Assembly (NCBI GenBank): GCA_030429565.1
Contig: JAUIFE010000013.1
Coordinates: 62,001 to 126,000, forward strand
Direction of reading: 5' to 3'
Length of the DNA: 64,000 nucleotides
Source: Holophagae bacterium
Lineage (GTDB): Bacteria > Acidobacteriota > Holophagae > Acanthopleuribacterales > Acanthopleuribacteraceae
The translations under genes were made by a program, and so were the position numbers. This document shows positions 52,769 through 61,940 of this stretch, in pieces; positions within the stretch are counted from its first letter, which is position 1; every line of letters starts with the position of its first letter. The notes under the pieces were generated by a model. The model was given only the letters and a program-made list of their open reading frames with translations. It was not told where the DNA came from and searched no databases.

Positions 52769-53905
52769 TTAGTAAACGGTGACGAACACGCGGTTGCTCA
52801 ATTCGCCTTGTGGGGTTTCAATCAGAAACGGCATTTCTTTATTGAGCACCGAGGGATCGGCGTCTTGGTACCAGCGAAAGCTAACCTCGTGAACGGTCCA
52901 ATTGCTGCCGTCGTCACCGGGATAAGTAAAGGTGTCGTAGGTAACGTTTTGCAGGTTGGGGTTATCGAGCACGTCGAGGTCGGGGATGATGTTGCCGTAT
53001 TGATCCTGAACGCGGATGGCGGCGATCGGGTAGTTGGCGCGGAAGGTATAGGTGTTGGTGCGATTGTTGGGCATGCGCACGTAGAACTGGTTATTGAGTG
53101 TTAAGTGTTTGTCGTTTTCACGAACTTGATAGTTGGTAATTTGTTCAATCCAAAACTGGTTGTAGAGCATTGAGGCGTTAAGGTCGGGGTTCTGCCAACC
53201 GTTAAAGGGGTCGAGTTTGACACCTTTGTGTTCGTAAGTGACATGCGCGTGGAGCACGTTAAAACTGGTGGCGCCGCTGTAGCCGATTTGACCCAAGACT
53301 TGGCCGGAGTTAACGAATTGGCCCATGCGGACTTTCACGGAGTTTTGTTTTAAGTGGGACAGGGTCACCTTTAACTTGTTAACCGATGCCGTGTTTTGAT
53401 AATTGCCGTCGAGATAACAGGTGAGGGTGACGTAGTTGCCCAGGCTGTTGTTTGAGTGATCGTCGGGGTGGTCATTGCGCAGACTGGTGACCACTACCGT
53501 GGCGCCGTTCGGGAATGGGCTGATAACTTCGTTGTAGCCGTAGTTGCGGAAACTGACCAGCCAATCGACACCGTTGTGACCGCACTCGGAACCCTCTGTT
53601 CTGCAGAAGAAGTAGGTGCGTTTGTCGCGGTTATTGTCATAAATCTTTTTAAATGGATAAGCGCCGTGGTTGAACCAGTTCCAAATACCGAAATAATCTT
53701 CGCGCTGAACCGGTAAGCCCAATTTCGGAAAATAACGGGCGCGGAAGGACTTGGGGTCGGCTTGATACTCTTCTTCGGTAATGCCGTTTTTGCCGACGTT
53801 CGGCGTAAACACATAATCTTCGAAACCTGGTTGCGCGAGCAAGTTGGTACCTTGAAACGCGGTGATCAAAAACAGAACGGAAAAGAGCAGACGGATCGTT
53901 TTCAT
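52769..53905 (-). CDS. Secreted LytM/M23-like metallopeptidase paralogue 3
   Basis: 378 residues. Signal peptide 1-25, then AQPGFEDYVF. Zinc motifs are intact: H110/D114 in GHNGVDW, HAHVTY later; Cys pair C101/C108. The M23 core runs SHLKQNSVKVRMGQFV to GQIGYSGATS, and the C-terminal domain ends GELSNRVFVTVY. ATG 53905 has GGAG nine bases upstream, the same leader spacing as its sisters; the frame opens at 54121 inside the remains of a fifth copy. A GC-rich hairpin-like stretch (CCGCGGC/GCCGCGG) lies directly after the stop. It is probably periplasmic or secreted. Confidence 0.88.
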   Translation of the reverse strand: MKTIRLLFSVLFLITAFQGTNLLAQPGFEDYVFTPNVGKNGITEEEYQADPKSFRARYFPKLGLPVQREDYFGIWNWFNHGAYPFKKIYDNNRDKRTYFFCRTEGSECGHNGVDWLVSFRNYGYNEVISPFPNGATVVVTSLRNDHPDDHSNNSLGNYVTLTCYLDGNYQNTASVNKLKVTLSHLKQNSVKVRMGQFVNSGQVLGQIGYSGATSFNVLHAHVTYEHKGVKLDPFNGWQNPDLNASMLYNQFWIEQITNYQVRENDKHLTLNNQFYVRMPNNRTNTYTFRANYPIAAIRVQDQYGNIIPDLDVLDNPNLQNVTYDTFTYPGDDGSNWTVHEVSFRWYQDADPSVLNKEMPFLIETPQGELSNRVFVTVY

Positions 53906-54030
53906 AAACAGATACTCCGAGAATGATAGAAATGATGCAAACAGGGTTGGCGATGGGCGGTGCCGCCTCGGCGTGTGGGTGGCGTAAGGCGGCGCCGGCG
54001 TGAATGGGTCGAAACGACCTGCGGCCGTTA

Positions 54031-54178
54031 TCAGTTCTGAGCGTTTGGTTGGGATGCTTCGACAAAAACGCGATTGCGGCGTTGGCTGTGTTCGCCTTTG
54101 ACAACAGTCCTTGTTCAGCACCGATGCGTGGGCCTTTTAGCGTCGGCGAAAGCACTTTTTTTGAACCTCAATGCTGTG
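54031..54178 (-). pseudogene. Decayed 3' remnant of a fifth M23-like paralogue
   Basis: On the minus strand the translation aligns to the C-terminal domain of the flanking paralogues: H-S-I-E-V matches H-T-I-Y-E-V; then F-R-(6 residues, with stop TAA in place of the Gln codon)-A-S-V-L-N-K-D matches FRW-Y-Q-N-A-D-ASVLNKE. After a deletion with frameshift, V-K-G-E-H-S-Q-R-R-N-R-V-F-V-E matches the VKGELSNRVFVK ending. It is therefore a relic with at least one stop, two small indels and a larger deletion. An upstream DPFTG (about 54205) may be a further scrap of the M23 part. It lies between paralogues 3 and 4. Confidence 0.8.
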
Positions 54179-54282
54179 GTGTTCGTTCTTGCCGGACGCC
54201 GGTAAAGGGGTCATGTTGGACACCCGCCGACGACACCCAAAAATCAGGTTTTTGGATGTGCACGTATGGCAGGGTTGTTTGA

Positions 54283-54318
54283 CGATGGGTTGCGGTGTGT
54301 TGCCACCGCAACCCATCG
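54283..54318. repeat. Perfect 15-bp inverted repeat
   Basis: Arms CGATGGGTTGCGGTG and CACCGCAACCCATCG with a 6-base loop. It lies about 90 bases downstream of paralogue 4 on the minus strand; there is no T-run. Two smaller GC-rich hairpins lie between it and the stop. Confidence 0.75.
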
Positions 54319-54406
54319 CCGCGTTGGGGGTTGAATTTGTCGTAACGCCGGCCGCCGGCTACGACAAACGATGGCTGCACCGGAGGCGGCTCCGGCGCCT
54401 CATGCT

Positions 54407-55537
54407 TTAAATCACTTTCACGTACACGCGATTGGTGTAGTCTCCGCGATCCGTTTCGATTAGAAAGGGAATTTCGCGGTTCAAGACCGACGCGTCGGCG
54501 TTTTGGAACCAACGAAAGGACACTTCGTAGATGGTGTGAGGCGTACCCTCTGCATCCTCGATCACGTAGCTTCGGGTCCGTATTCTCTGAATCTCGGGAT
54601 TGTCCAGCACGTTGTAGTTGGTGAGCACCTGACCGTTGCGGTCCTCAATGCGAATCGCTGCAATCGGTTGCTCCGCGCGGAAGGTGTACGTATTTTCACG
54701 GTGGTTGGGCATGGTCACGTAGAACATGCCGTTTAGGGTGAGGTACCTTCTGTTTTCTCTCATGTCCCAATTGCCAATGCCTTCGACATAATCTTGATCG
54801 AAGAACATCGATTCACTTAAGTCGGGGTTATTGCCTCCGAAAAACGGATCGATGGAGCGACCGCGGTGTATATAAGCGGCGTGGACATGGGTGACGGCTA
54901 AGTCGGTGGTGCCACTGTATCCGATCTGACCAAGGACTTGGCCGGGGTTGACGAATTGACCTTTGCGAACCAAGATCGAGCCGGCTTTAAGGTGAGCGAG
55001 TCTGACAATCAAGCGGTTAACAGGGTCATCGTTGTGTGAGTTGCCGTCGAGGAAGCAGGTTAGGTCGACAAAGTTGCCGAAACTCTCGTCGATATACACG
55101 TCGTCAAAGAAGTCGATGGCCTCGCTGACGATGACCACGGCACCGGCCGGGAATGGATTAATGACCTCGTTGTAGCCAAAGTTGCGGTAACCGACCAACC
55201 AATCGATAGCGGTGTGGCCGCAGGTTTGGCCATTGATTTGACAGGTAAAGTAACTTCCCTTGGTGGCGTCGCCGTCGTATATGCGCTCGTATGGATAGGC
55301 GCCGTGGTTGTAGAAGTTAAACACGCCGAACAAATCCTCGCGTTTGACGGGAATCGTCAGTTTGGGAAAGTAGCGGGCGCGAAAAGCGTGCGGGTTATCA
55401 GTAAATACGTCCAAGCTGAGCCCGCCGGCGGGAATGCTGGGGCTGAATACGTATTGGTCAAAGCCTGGCTGGGCGAACAAGGATTCACCGCGGCCGAGAA
55501 GACAAAGGACGGCAAGCAGTAGCACAGTTTTTTTCAT
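54407..55537 (-). CDS. Secreted LytM/M23-like metallopeptidase paralogue 4
   Basis: 376 residues. Signal peptide 1-23 (cut near SLFAQ), then PGFDQYVF. Zinc motifs: H108/D112 in GHTAIDW and THVHAAY; Cys pair C99/C106. The M23 hairpin (AHLKAGSILVRKGQFVNPGQ) and GQIGYSGTT are conserved; the C-terminal domain ends GDYTNRVYVKVI. ATG 55537 has GGAG nine bases upstream; the frame's extension to 56095 is non-coding in character. It is first in the array and more diverged than copies 2 and 3. The sigma-54 activator gene lies 1.3 kb upstream on the same strand, so joint control is possible but not shown. Confidence 0.88.
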   Translation of the reverse strand: MKKTVLLLAVLCLLGRGESLFAQPGFDQYVFSPSIPAGGLSLDVFTDNPHAFRARYFPKLTIPVKREDLFGVFNFYNHGAYPYERIYDGDATKGSYFTCQINGQTCGHTAIDWLVGYRNFGYNEVINPFPAGAVVIVSEAIDFFDDVYIDESFGNFVDLTCFLDGNSHNDDPVNRLIVRLAHLKAGSILVRKGQFVNPGQVLGQIGYSGTTDLAVTHVHAAYIHRGRSIDPFFGGNNPDLSESMFFDQDYVEGIGNWDMRENRRYLTLNGMFYVTMPNHRENTYTFRAEQPIAAIRIEDRNGQVLTNYNVLDNPEIQRIRTRSYVIEDAEGTPHTIYEVSFRWFQNADASVLNREIPFLIETDRGDYTNRVYVKVI

Positions 55538-56857
55538 GGATGGGTGCTCCGTTGGGATGAATAAGAACCCCGGGTTCGGCGCAGCCGGATAGGATCGGCG
55601 CCGGAACCAGGTCGCACGAGAGGCGAAGTCGCGTACGCTGCGATCATTCCGTTGCGGGTTTCGGCAAGACAGGGCGGCGCCCTGTGCCAGGCGCTGCGGA
55701 AGGATCTGAGACCTGGTTGAATAGAAGTTGTCTGGCCGCGCAGCGGCCAAACCCTTGTGGACGACACAACCAACCCCGAACCATACCTGCTGTTTTCCGG
55801 TAAGACCGGCAAGGCGGGTGAGGCTTTGGGAAGGCGTGCGGCCTAGGGCGAGACACACGGACATGAAACTGGGTTGTGGTACTTGATACGTGACGGCGTC
55901 ATTGCGACCCGTCTTGCGACACCAACACCACGCTGCCGTAGCAAAAATGGCGGCAAGCATGTTGAGACCTTGGTTGGTGACAAGGGGGTGAGGGGCGGCG
56001 GTCCAGGTCACCGCACGAGGCGGTAAACTTAAGCATGAGATGAACCACTGCTTCCTCGACGAGGATAGCGATAAAAATTTGGCGGACCCAAACATCGACG
56101 GCGGTCAACAGCCAATTCTAGGCTGAGCGCGTCCCGGTCAAGGGCGGGGTCGGATGTTATTTTGGGACGTAGCCCAACCTTCGGCACCTAAACGGCGCAG
56201 GGTCAAAAATCTCACGCAAAAAAGTGCGAAAGCGGCGGCGCGCATCGGTTGGGTTGTGCTGCAAGAAGCTTAATCGAGGGAGGGTGAAACGGTGGGACAA
56301 GAAGCCGAAATGAACAAGCATGGATAAGGACTCCGAGGGTAGACAATAAGCGAGACCCTGTGGTGAAAAACCAAGCAAATGGAAAAAGCAATGAACCGGC
56401 ATTAAGCCGTGATTTAGAACCTTTCAACGTGTCGTTTATGAAAAGGTTTGAAGAAAAATAAAATTAATTGACCTTTTTTGCGATCGAAAAATCGGGTTTA
56501 AGGGTTAAATAGTCGTTTTTTTGAGGTTGTTTTTGGGAGGTCACCAAAAAGCTCGCTGGGTCTGGTACAAACCCTGAACCAACCCGTACGCGTTGTATGA
56601 CGGCGCCGGGATTCGACTAAGTTCGGTTTTAAAGATGAAAACCGGCTGGGGGAGAGCGGCGAAAAACGCGCTGAACTGTTGCCGCGTTTTTTTTCGCGTG
56701 AAGCTGTTCGTTGGCGAAAGCAAGAGATTGCCCGCGCGACTTACTTCAACAAAACACAACGCATGAGGCGAAAAGCTCCCCTAAGCAAAATGGCCGAAAA
56801 TAATAGCCGGTGCTCGCGATGAAGAGAGGCGCCGATCTTTTTCGGCGCCCCGCCGAC
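55538..56857. other. Long intergenic region, no gene seen
   Basis: About 1.3 kb between the activator gene and the M23-like array. It becomes AT-rich at 56450-56530. A hairpin for the activator gene lies at 56828-56849. Open frames here (such as 56157-56402 and 56541-56759, minus) have no ribosome site or domain, so I do not call them. It should contain the promoter of paralogue 4. Confidence 0.55.
56828..56849 (-). terminator. Hairpin after the sigma-54 activator gene
   Basis: A perfect 8-bp stem (GGCGCCGA/TCGGCGCC) with a 6-base loop, starting nine bases after the stop on the minus strand and followed by TCTCTTC. It is a probable terminator despite the weak T-run. Confidence 0.5.
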
Positions 56858-58339
56858 TCAACTGGTTTTAAAACCGTGTTTGGTTAAAAGCCGGTGTAGG
56901 TAACTGCGCTGCATGTCCGCACCGCGTGCGGCGGCCGAGACGTTTTGCGCGTTTTCTTCCATGAGAATGGACAGAAACTGTTTTTCTACTTCATCGGCCG
57001 CGCGTTGCTTGGCTTCCTCGCGCACGCGCTTAAGCACTTCGTTGTTGAGGTTTTCAAAGTGAATATCTGCTTTGACTGGATGGCTGTCGCTGTCGGCGCC
57101 GTCCTCTGTGTGGCCTAGTTTTCGACCGTAGGCACTCAATACCGCCGGTGGCAATAAGTTGGGACCAATGATGGCCGACTCGCTCAACAGGCAACAGCGT
57201 TCGATGATGTGGCTCAATTCGCGTACGTTCCCGGGAAAGTCGTAGTGTTCGAGAATTTTCAACGTGTCGGAAGCCAACCGACCTTCACCGCGCCGTTTCC
57301 AGTGTTTCTTGAGGAAAAATTCGGCAAGGAGGGCGATGTCGCTTTTTCGTTCTCGCAACGCCGGCAGGTTGATCTCCACCACATTGAGGCGGTAGTAAAG
57401 GTCGCGGCGAAAGGTGCCGTCCTCAATCATTTGGGGAATGTTTTGGTGGGTGGCTGAAATGACGCGCACATTAACCGTTTCCACGCGATCCGAACCGACC
57501 CGTTGGAACTCGCCAAACTGAAGAAAACGCAGGAGCTTGGCTTGGACAACCAAGGGGATTTCGGCAACTTCGTCAATGAAAAGGGTGCCGCCGTCGGCTT
57601 GGGCTATGCGACCGAGGCGGTCGCTGTGGGCGCCCGTAAAGGCACCGCGCTTGTGGCCGAATAACTCGGATTCGAACAGGGTTTCCGGCAGCGCGCTGCA
57701 GTGGAGCACCACGTAGGGTTTACTGCAGCGCGAACTGTGTTCGTACAGCGCGCGGCTGACCAATTCTTTGCCGGTTCCGGTTTCGCCGAGCACGAGCACG
57801 GGTGAATCGGAATCGGCGACCTTGTTGACCAGTTCCATGGCGTGCAGCAGTTTGGGGTGTCGGCCGACAATGTAGCCGACGCTGTTTTCCGGCTGGGTGC
57901 TGGCCCGGTAGGCTTCAAGCGCACTTTTGACGGCTTCGCGCATCTCGTTGCGGTCAAAAGGTTTCATCATGAAGCGAAACACTTGTTCCTGGTTAATGGC
58001 CTGGACCACCACCTCAAAGTCGGTGTAGCCGGTGAGAATGATGCGTTTGGCATGGGGGACCACGTGCTTCGAGGCTTTGAGCAACTCGAGCCCCGTCATA
58101 CGCGGCATGCGCTGGTCGGTGATGATCAGGTGGACGCGGTTGGGGTCCGGTAACTTGTTGAGACAATCAAGCGCGGCTTGGCCGTCGTGGGCGGTTAATA
58201 CTTCATAGTCCTTTTGGAGTAACTGCTCCAAAATCATGACGTTTGATGGTTCGTCGTCGACGACCAAGATGGTGTGCTTTTTGGTTTCGGGAACGGTTGA
58301 TTTTAATGCACTAAGAGCCTGTTTATTAAATACGCTCAT
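56858..58339 (-). CDS. NtrC-family sigma-54-dependent response regulator
   Basis: 493 residues in three parts. The receiver (22-145) has D28/D29, phospho-acceptor D75 in TDQRMP, Thr in LTGYTD and Lys in MMKPFD. The AAA+ domain (~155-385) has Walker A GETGTGKE, the sigma-54 contact loop GAFTGA, Walker B GGTLFIDEVAEI and the R-finger region FRRDLYYRLNV. A C-terminal Fis-type helix-turn-helix (NVSAAARGADMQRSYLHRLL) is preceded by a charged helix. It should activate sigma-54 promoters when phosphorylated. The nearest match is the promoter at 59317-59333 before the secretin gene. No histidine kinase is adjacent. ATG 58339 has AAGGA nine bases upstream. Confidence 0.96.
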   Translation of the reverse strand: MSVFNKQALSALKSTVPETKKHTILVVDDEPSNVMILEQLLQKDYEVLTAHDGQAALDCLNKLPDPNRVHLIITDQRMPRMTGLELLKASKHVVPHAKRIILTGYTDFEVVVQAINQEQVFRFMMKPFDRNEMREAVKSALEAYRASTQPENSVGYIVGRHPKLLHAMELVNKVADSDSPVLVLGETGTGKELVSRALYEHSSRCSKPYVVLHCSALPETLFESELFGHKRGAFTGAHSDRLGRIAQADGGTLFIDEVAEIPLVVQAKLLRFLQFGEFQRVGSDRVETVNVRVISATHQNIPQMIEDGTFRRDLYYRLNVVEINLPALRERKSDIALLAEFFLKKHWKRRGEGRLASDTLKILEHYDFPGNVRELSHIIERCCLLSESAIIGPNLLPPAVLSAYGRKLGHTEDGADSDSHPVKADIHFENLNNEVLKRVREEAKQRAADEVEKQFLSILMEENAQNVSAAARGADMQRSYLHRLLTKHGFKTS

Positions 58340-59585
58340 ACATCAAGTCCTTGCTGAGAAGATGGTCCGGGCGCCAAAGGGGAAAAGACGCGTTGCGGTG
58401 AAACAACCCCGTGTGGGCCGAGTGGCGACACGGTTGCGGTTGCGTGCGGGTAGAGGCGAAAGGAGGAGGCCGAAACGGCCAAACCGTCGGCGCAGGGGCG
58501 AAGGAGGGGTAGGAAGCCGGAATCTCCTGAATTGAGTACAAAGGGGTGCGCGAAGGAGAGGGTGTGGACATGGTAGTAATAGGTATTAGAAAAACCCAAA
58601 GACGCGCGGTTGGGGTGGTAACCCGATGTCGCCCTGCTCGGTGAAGCAGTGGCGTCGCAAAAACCCCATTCCTCGGAAGAGCTGCGGGCCGTTCCGAGAA
58701 ATTTTGAGAAACCATCGGGAGGCGTATGAAAGCGGGTCGGTTCTTATTTAGAGACAATTCACAACCGTTTTGGTTGCCAAGTAGGCGTGAATGAGGCGGT
58801 GCTTGCCGCGGGCCGAAATATCAACCGATTCTTCCTGTCGGCAGGGCGACCCGAAGGGTTTGCGCCGGCGAGAAGACTTGGGGTTCGACCCCTCTTGATA
58901 ACAACTACCTCGCTTTCGCACGATTTCGTGGTGAAGATGGGGATGACGGCTTTGTCCCTCATTATCAAGTGTACAATCTTACCCGAGCCAGATTCAGTTA
59001 GCGAGCGAAGTTCATCAAATTAGCGAAAATTCTTCGATAATTTCAGGTTAGGCATATCGTTTAAATAAGAGAAAAACCGTGGTGGTGAAAAAAAGCGCGG
59101 CACGCGAGATTGCTAATGCGCTAGATCCACGTGACAGCTTGCTTCATCCATGCGGGTGTATCTGGGCCAGTGATAGGGTGAAACTTCGGCGGTGACATTC
59201 TTCGCGAAAATTCCAGCGAACAGCCGCTCCCGTGAGGCGTGAGATTTGCGCAGGGTAGGAAGTCAAGTTGTTTGAATGAAGGCGTTTGGGGAGTTTTTTT
59301 GACGGCGCTGTGAAAGTGGCACCACGGTTGCAATTAGCCTTTGCATCACGAGCCGGTAGGTTTTCCTGATCGATTGGAATTACCGAAGTGTGAATCTGGC
59401 TTGGTCGGTTATTTTGGTTCTTTTCGCAAATTTACCGGACTGAGTCATTTGTGACCGATTTGCATCCTATCCTTTAACCCTTTGTCAGGTGAGAAAGCGT
59501 TTGATTCAAGTTGCTTTGACGTGCGGAACGGTTTTGGTTCCGATCGGGCGCAGCTTGCTTTGAAACGATGCGTAACCGAGGAACT
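58340..59585. other. Divergent regulatory region with sigma-54 promoter
   Basis: About 1.2 kb between the activator gene and the secretin gene. It contains the -24/-12 promoter at 59317-59333. AT-rich stretches near 58960-59070 may serve as bending or upstream activator sites. A T-stem-like GGGGTTCGACCCC near 58873 does not fold into a tRNA. I see no convincing gene. Confidence 0.55.
59317..59333 (+). promoter_or_regulatory. Sigma-54 (-24/-12) promoter of the secretin operon
   Basis: TGGCAC-N5-TTGCAA is an exact match to the sigma-54 consensus (GG and GC twelve bases apart), on the plus strand and about 250 bases before the secretin start. A GAFTGA-containing activator is encoded next door, divergently. 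The long leader leaves room for a regulatory 5' region. Confidence 0.75.
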
Positions 59586-61877
59586 ATGCCAAAAACGAGA
59601 TCTCTAAAACATAGTGTTGCTTGGCTCGTTCTTGGCGCGTTTATGCATCTTAGTCTTACTATGGCAAATGAAACCGAACCGAACTCTCCCACCGCCCAAC
59701 CATCAGCGCCCCAACAACAGAATCTGTTGGAAAAGGTGCTGGACAACCCGCCGCTCGAACCGACGACCGCCGCGGAGCCGGCGGCCACTCCGGCCAATTC
59801 CGCCAAGCCTGCTGAACAACCCGTTGCAACCTCGAACGACGCCCGCCAACCCGAGCCGGCCGGCGCGAACGAAACTGAACCGGATCCCGAGCCGGAAACG
59901 GACGCAGACGGCATGGAACCGGTGACCGACGAGACTGTTGCGACGCCTGAATTACCGCCTCAAACAACCTTATCTGATGGGTTTACGCCATTCTTCGAAC
60001 CCGATGTGCTGCTCGGCGGCATTGACATTAACGACTACGACCTGGTCGATTTTCTGCGCACGGTTGCCCGTGAGGAGAAGCTAAACCTGGTGGTAGACGG
60101 CACCATCGATTTTCAAATCTACGTCCAATTAGACGACCCCCGGACCGGCATAAACCAACTGCTTAATTCACTGGTGCATTTGTACCCAATTAGCTGCGAA
60201 CGCATCGGTTCCTTTGTCTACATCCGTCCTGATCCTAAACCTAAGCTGGTCAATGATCTGCGTTACGACCCGCACGCCGACACGCTGGCGGTTGAGCTCG
60301 ATGGGCTGAGCCCAAGCGACTTTGCCGAACAGTTGATCGACGTCACCGGCAAAAACGTGTTCCTCGACGATTCCGTAACCGCGCTTAACGGCAAGCAGGT
60401 GCGTGGCACGCTGGCTGCGCTTCCATTCGCGGAGGCTTTAACCGAGCTGATGCGCGCCAACCAGTTGGGCGTCAAACAAAAACGGAACATCTTCTTCATT
60501 GGCCGGGTGCCTGGCGTGCGCGTCTACGAGGGGTTGATCGATATCTGGTTTGAAGAAACCCCACTCTCTGAAATCGTTCACGCCGTGATTGCCGAAGGTG
60601 CCTTTCCCATCACGGTCTCCACCGCGCTGGAAGGGGTTAAAAGTGTTGATCTCAAGGGCGTCAAACCCGAAGTCCTGCTGCCGTTCCTCGTCTCAGACAC
60701 CCCTTACCGGTACCATCAAAGTGGTGGTGTCCACTTCATCGGTGGCGAAGAATCAGTGTACTTAACCGACACCAAGGTGCTTTCCTTCGAAAAGCTCCAC
60801 GTGGGCCTGATCCCGAAAATGTTGCCTGAAACCCTTTTGAAACAGGTAGAGATTAAAGTGGTCGAGGAAACCAACACCTTGGTGGTGACGGGTCACCCGA
60901 CCCAAGTGACGACGGTCATTCGCGTGGCTAAGAGTCTGGATCAATCGGTGCCGCAAGTGTTGCTGGAAGTGTATGTCGTCCGCATTAAAGACGGCAACAT
61001 TCTGAACTTGGGCATGAATCTTACCAACGGTGACAACCAGCTTTTTCCAAACCTCGATGTGACGGTTAACGGCTTTCGCGATGCGGGTAACCAATATAGA
61101 ATCATGCGCTTACCCTCTGACTTTAAGCTCAAATTGCAGTTGTGGGAAACCGAAAACCGCTTGCGTGTGGTGCAGGAGCCACGGCTTACCGCGCTCAGCG
61201 GCGAGGAAGCCTTGCTGGAGTTTGGGACGACCCTGCACTACCGCACCGAAGCCGAGGAAATCGTCGGTGACGAAAATCCACGCATTCGCACCACCCAACA
61301 AATTCATGCAATCGATGCCAACATTACTTTGCAAATGACCCCGTACGTGATTGGTAAAGACACCACCAAAATCGACATCCTTACGGAATTCAATACCTTT
61401 GAGGGCGCGGTCGCCGACAACGTGCCGCCGGCGGTTAATGTCAACCGGTTTAAGTCGTCGGTGAACCTGCGCAACGGTTACACGGTGGTGTTGGGTGGAT
61501 TGGTGACCCATTCGCAGAACCGCAAGGAAAAAAGTGTCCCTGGCATTAGCAAAGTGCCCCTACTCGGCGCACTGTTCCGTGACCGGAACTGGGACAACAG
61601 TCTGGACCAAACACTTATCTACATCACCCCGCGCATTTATGTGGGCGCCGAGGCGCATGACCTACAGGTTGAAGATCTGCGCGTCCTCGACCCGCGCATC
61701 CGCGTCACCGACAAAATGACACGCCAACAAAAACGCGAACAACGCCGCCAAAAACGTGCCGCAAAACGCGCCGCCAAGATCGAACGCTTGCGTGCTCTGG
61801 CGCCGCCACAGCCCGTTGTTGAAGAGGACGCGAATCCCGACGCCGGTATCGCTGAAGCCACTGACAGCGAGCGCTAA
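59586..61877 (+). CDS. Secretin family outer-membrane channel protein (PilQ/GspD-like)
   Basis: 763 residues. Residues ~5-26 are a signal-like hydrophobic segment, then ~100 Pro/Glu/Ala-rich residues. An STN/N-type domain (~130-215, DLVDFLRTVAREEKLNLVVDG) and further N-domains lead to the secretin domain (~450-680), which ends with VPGISKVPLLGALFR and LDQTLIYITPRI. Secretins form outer-membrane pores for type II secretion, type IV pili or filamentous phage. After the secretin domain comes a very basic stretch (~711-736, KREQRRQKRAAKRAAK) and an acidic tail, which is unusual. I chose ATG 59586 (GAGGA just upstream) over ATG 59568. It is followed by a PKD protein after 63 bases. Confidence 0.93.
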   Translation: MPKTRSLKHSVAWLVLGAFMHLSLTMANETEPNSPTAQPSAPQQQNLLEKVLDNPPLEPTTAAEPAATPANSAKPAEQPVATSNDARQPEPAGANETEPDPEPETDADGMEPVTDETVATPELPPQTTLSDGFTPFFEPDVLLGGIDINDYDLVDFLRTVAREEKLNLVVDGTIDFQIYVQLDDPRTGINQLLNSLVHLYPISCERIGSFVYIRPDPKPKLVNDLRYDPHADTLAVELDGLSPSDFAEQLIDVTGKNVFLDDSVTALNGKQVRGTLAALPFAEALTELMRANQLGVKQKRNIFFIGRVPGVRVYEGLIDIWFEETPLSEIVHAVIAEGAFPITVSTALEGVKSVDLKGVKPEVLLPFLVSDTPYRYHQSGGVHFIGGEESVYLTDTKVLSFEKLHVGLIPKMLPETLLKQVEIKVVEETNTLVVTGHPTQVTTVIRVAKSLDQSVPQVLLEVYVVRIKDGNILNLGMNLTNGDNQLFPNLDVTVNGFRDAGNQYRIMRLPSDFKLKLQLWETENRLRVVQEPRLTALSGEEALLEFGTTLHYRTEAEEIVGDENPRIRTTQQIHAIDANITLQMTPYVIGKDTTKIDILTEFNTFEGAVADNVPPAVNVNRFKSSVNLRNGYTVVLGGLVTHSQNRKEKSVPGISKVPLLGALFRDRNWDNSLDQTLIYITPRIYVGAEAHDLQVEDLRVLDPRIRVTDKMTRQQKREQRRQKRAAKRAAKIERLRALAPPQPVVEEDANPDAGIAEATDSER

Positions 61878-61940
61878 AACCCAAAAAACGTCATGAGTTT
61901 TCAATCGCGTCGCAACGCGACGCACGCCCCGAGGTGACCC

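Noticed and set aside
55534..56427. Several 70-90 codon minus-strand frames upstream of M23-like paralogue 4
   Set aside because: They are Arg/Pro-rich translations without ribosome sites, and mutually overlapping.
58865..58890. T-arm-like GGGGTTCGACCCC suggesting a tRNA
   Set aside because: No cloverleaf can be drawn from the flanking ~70 bases.
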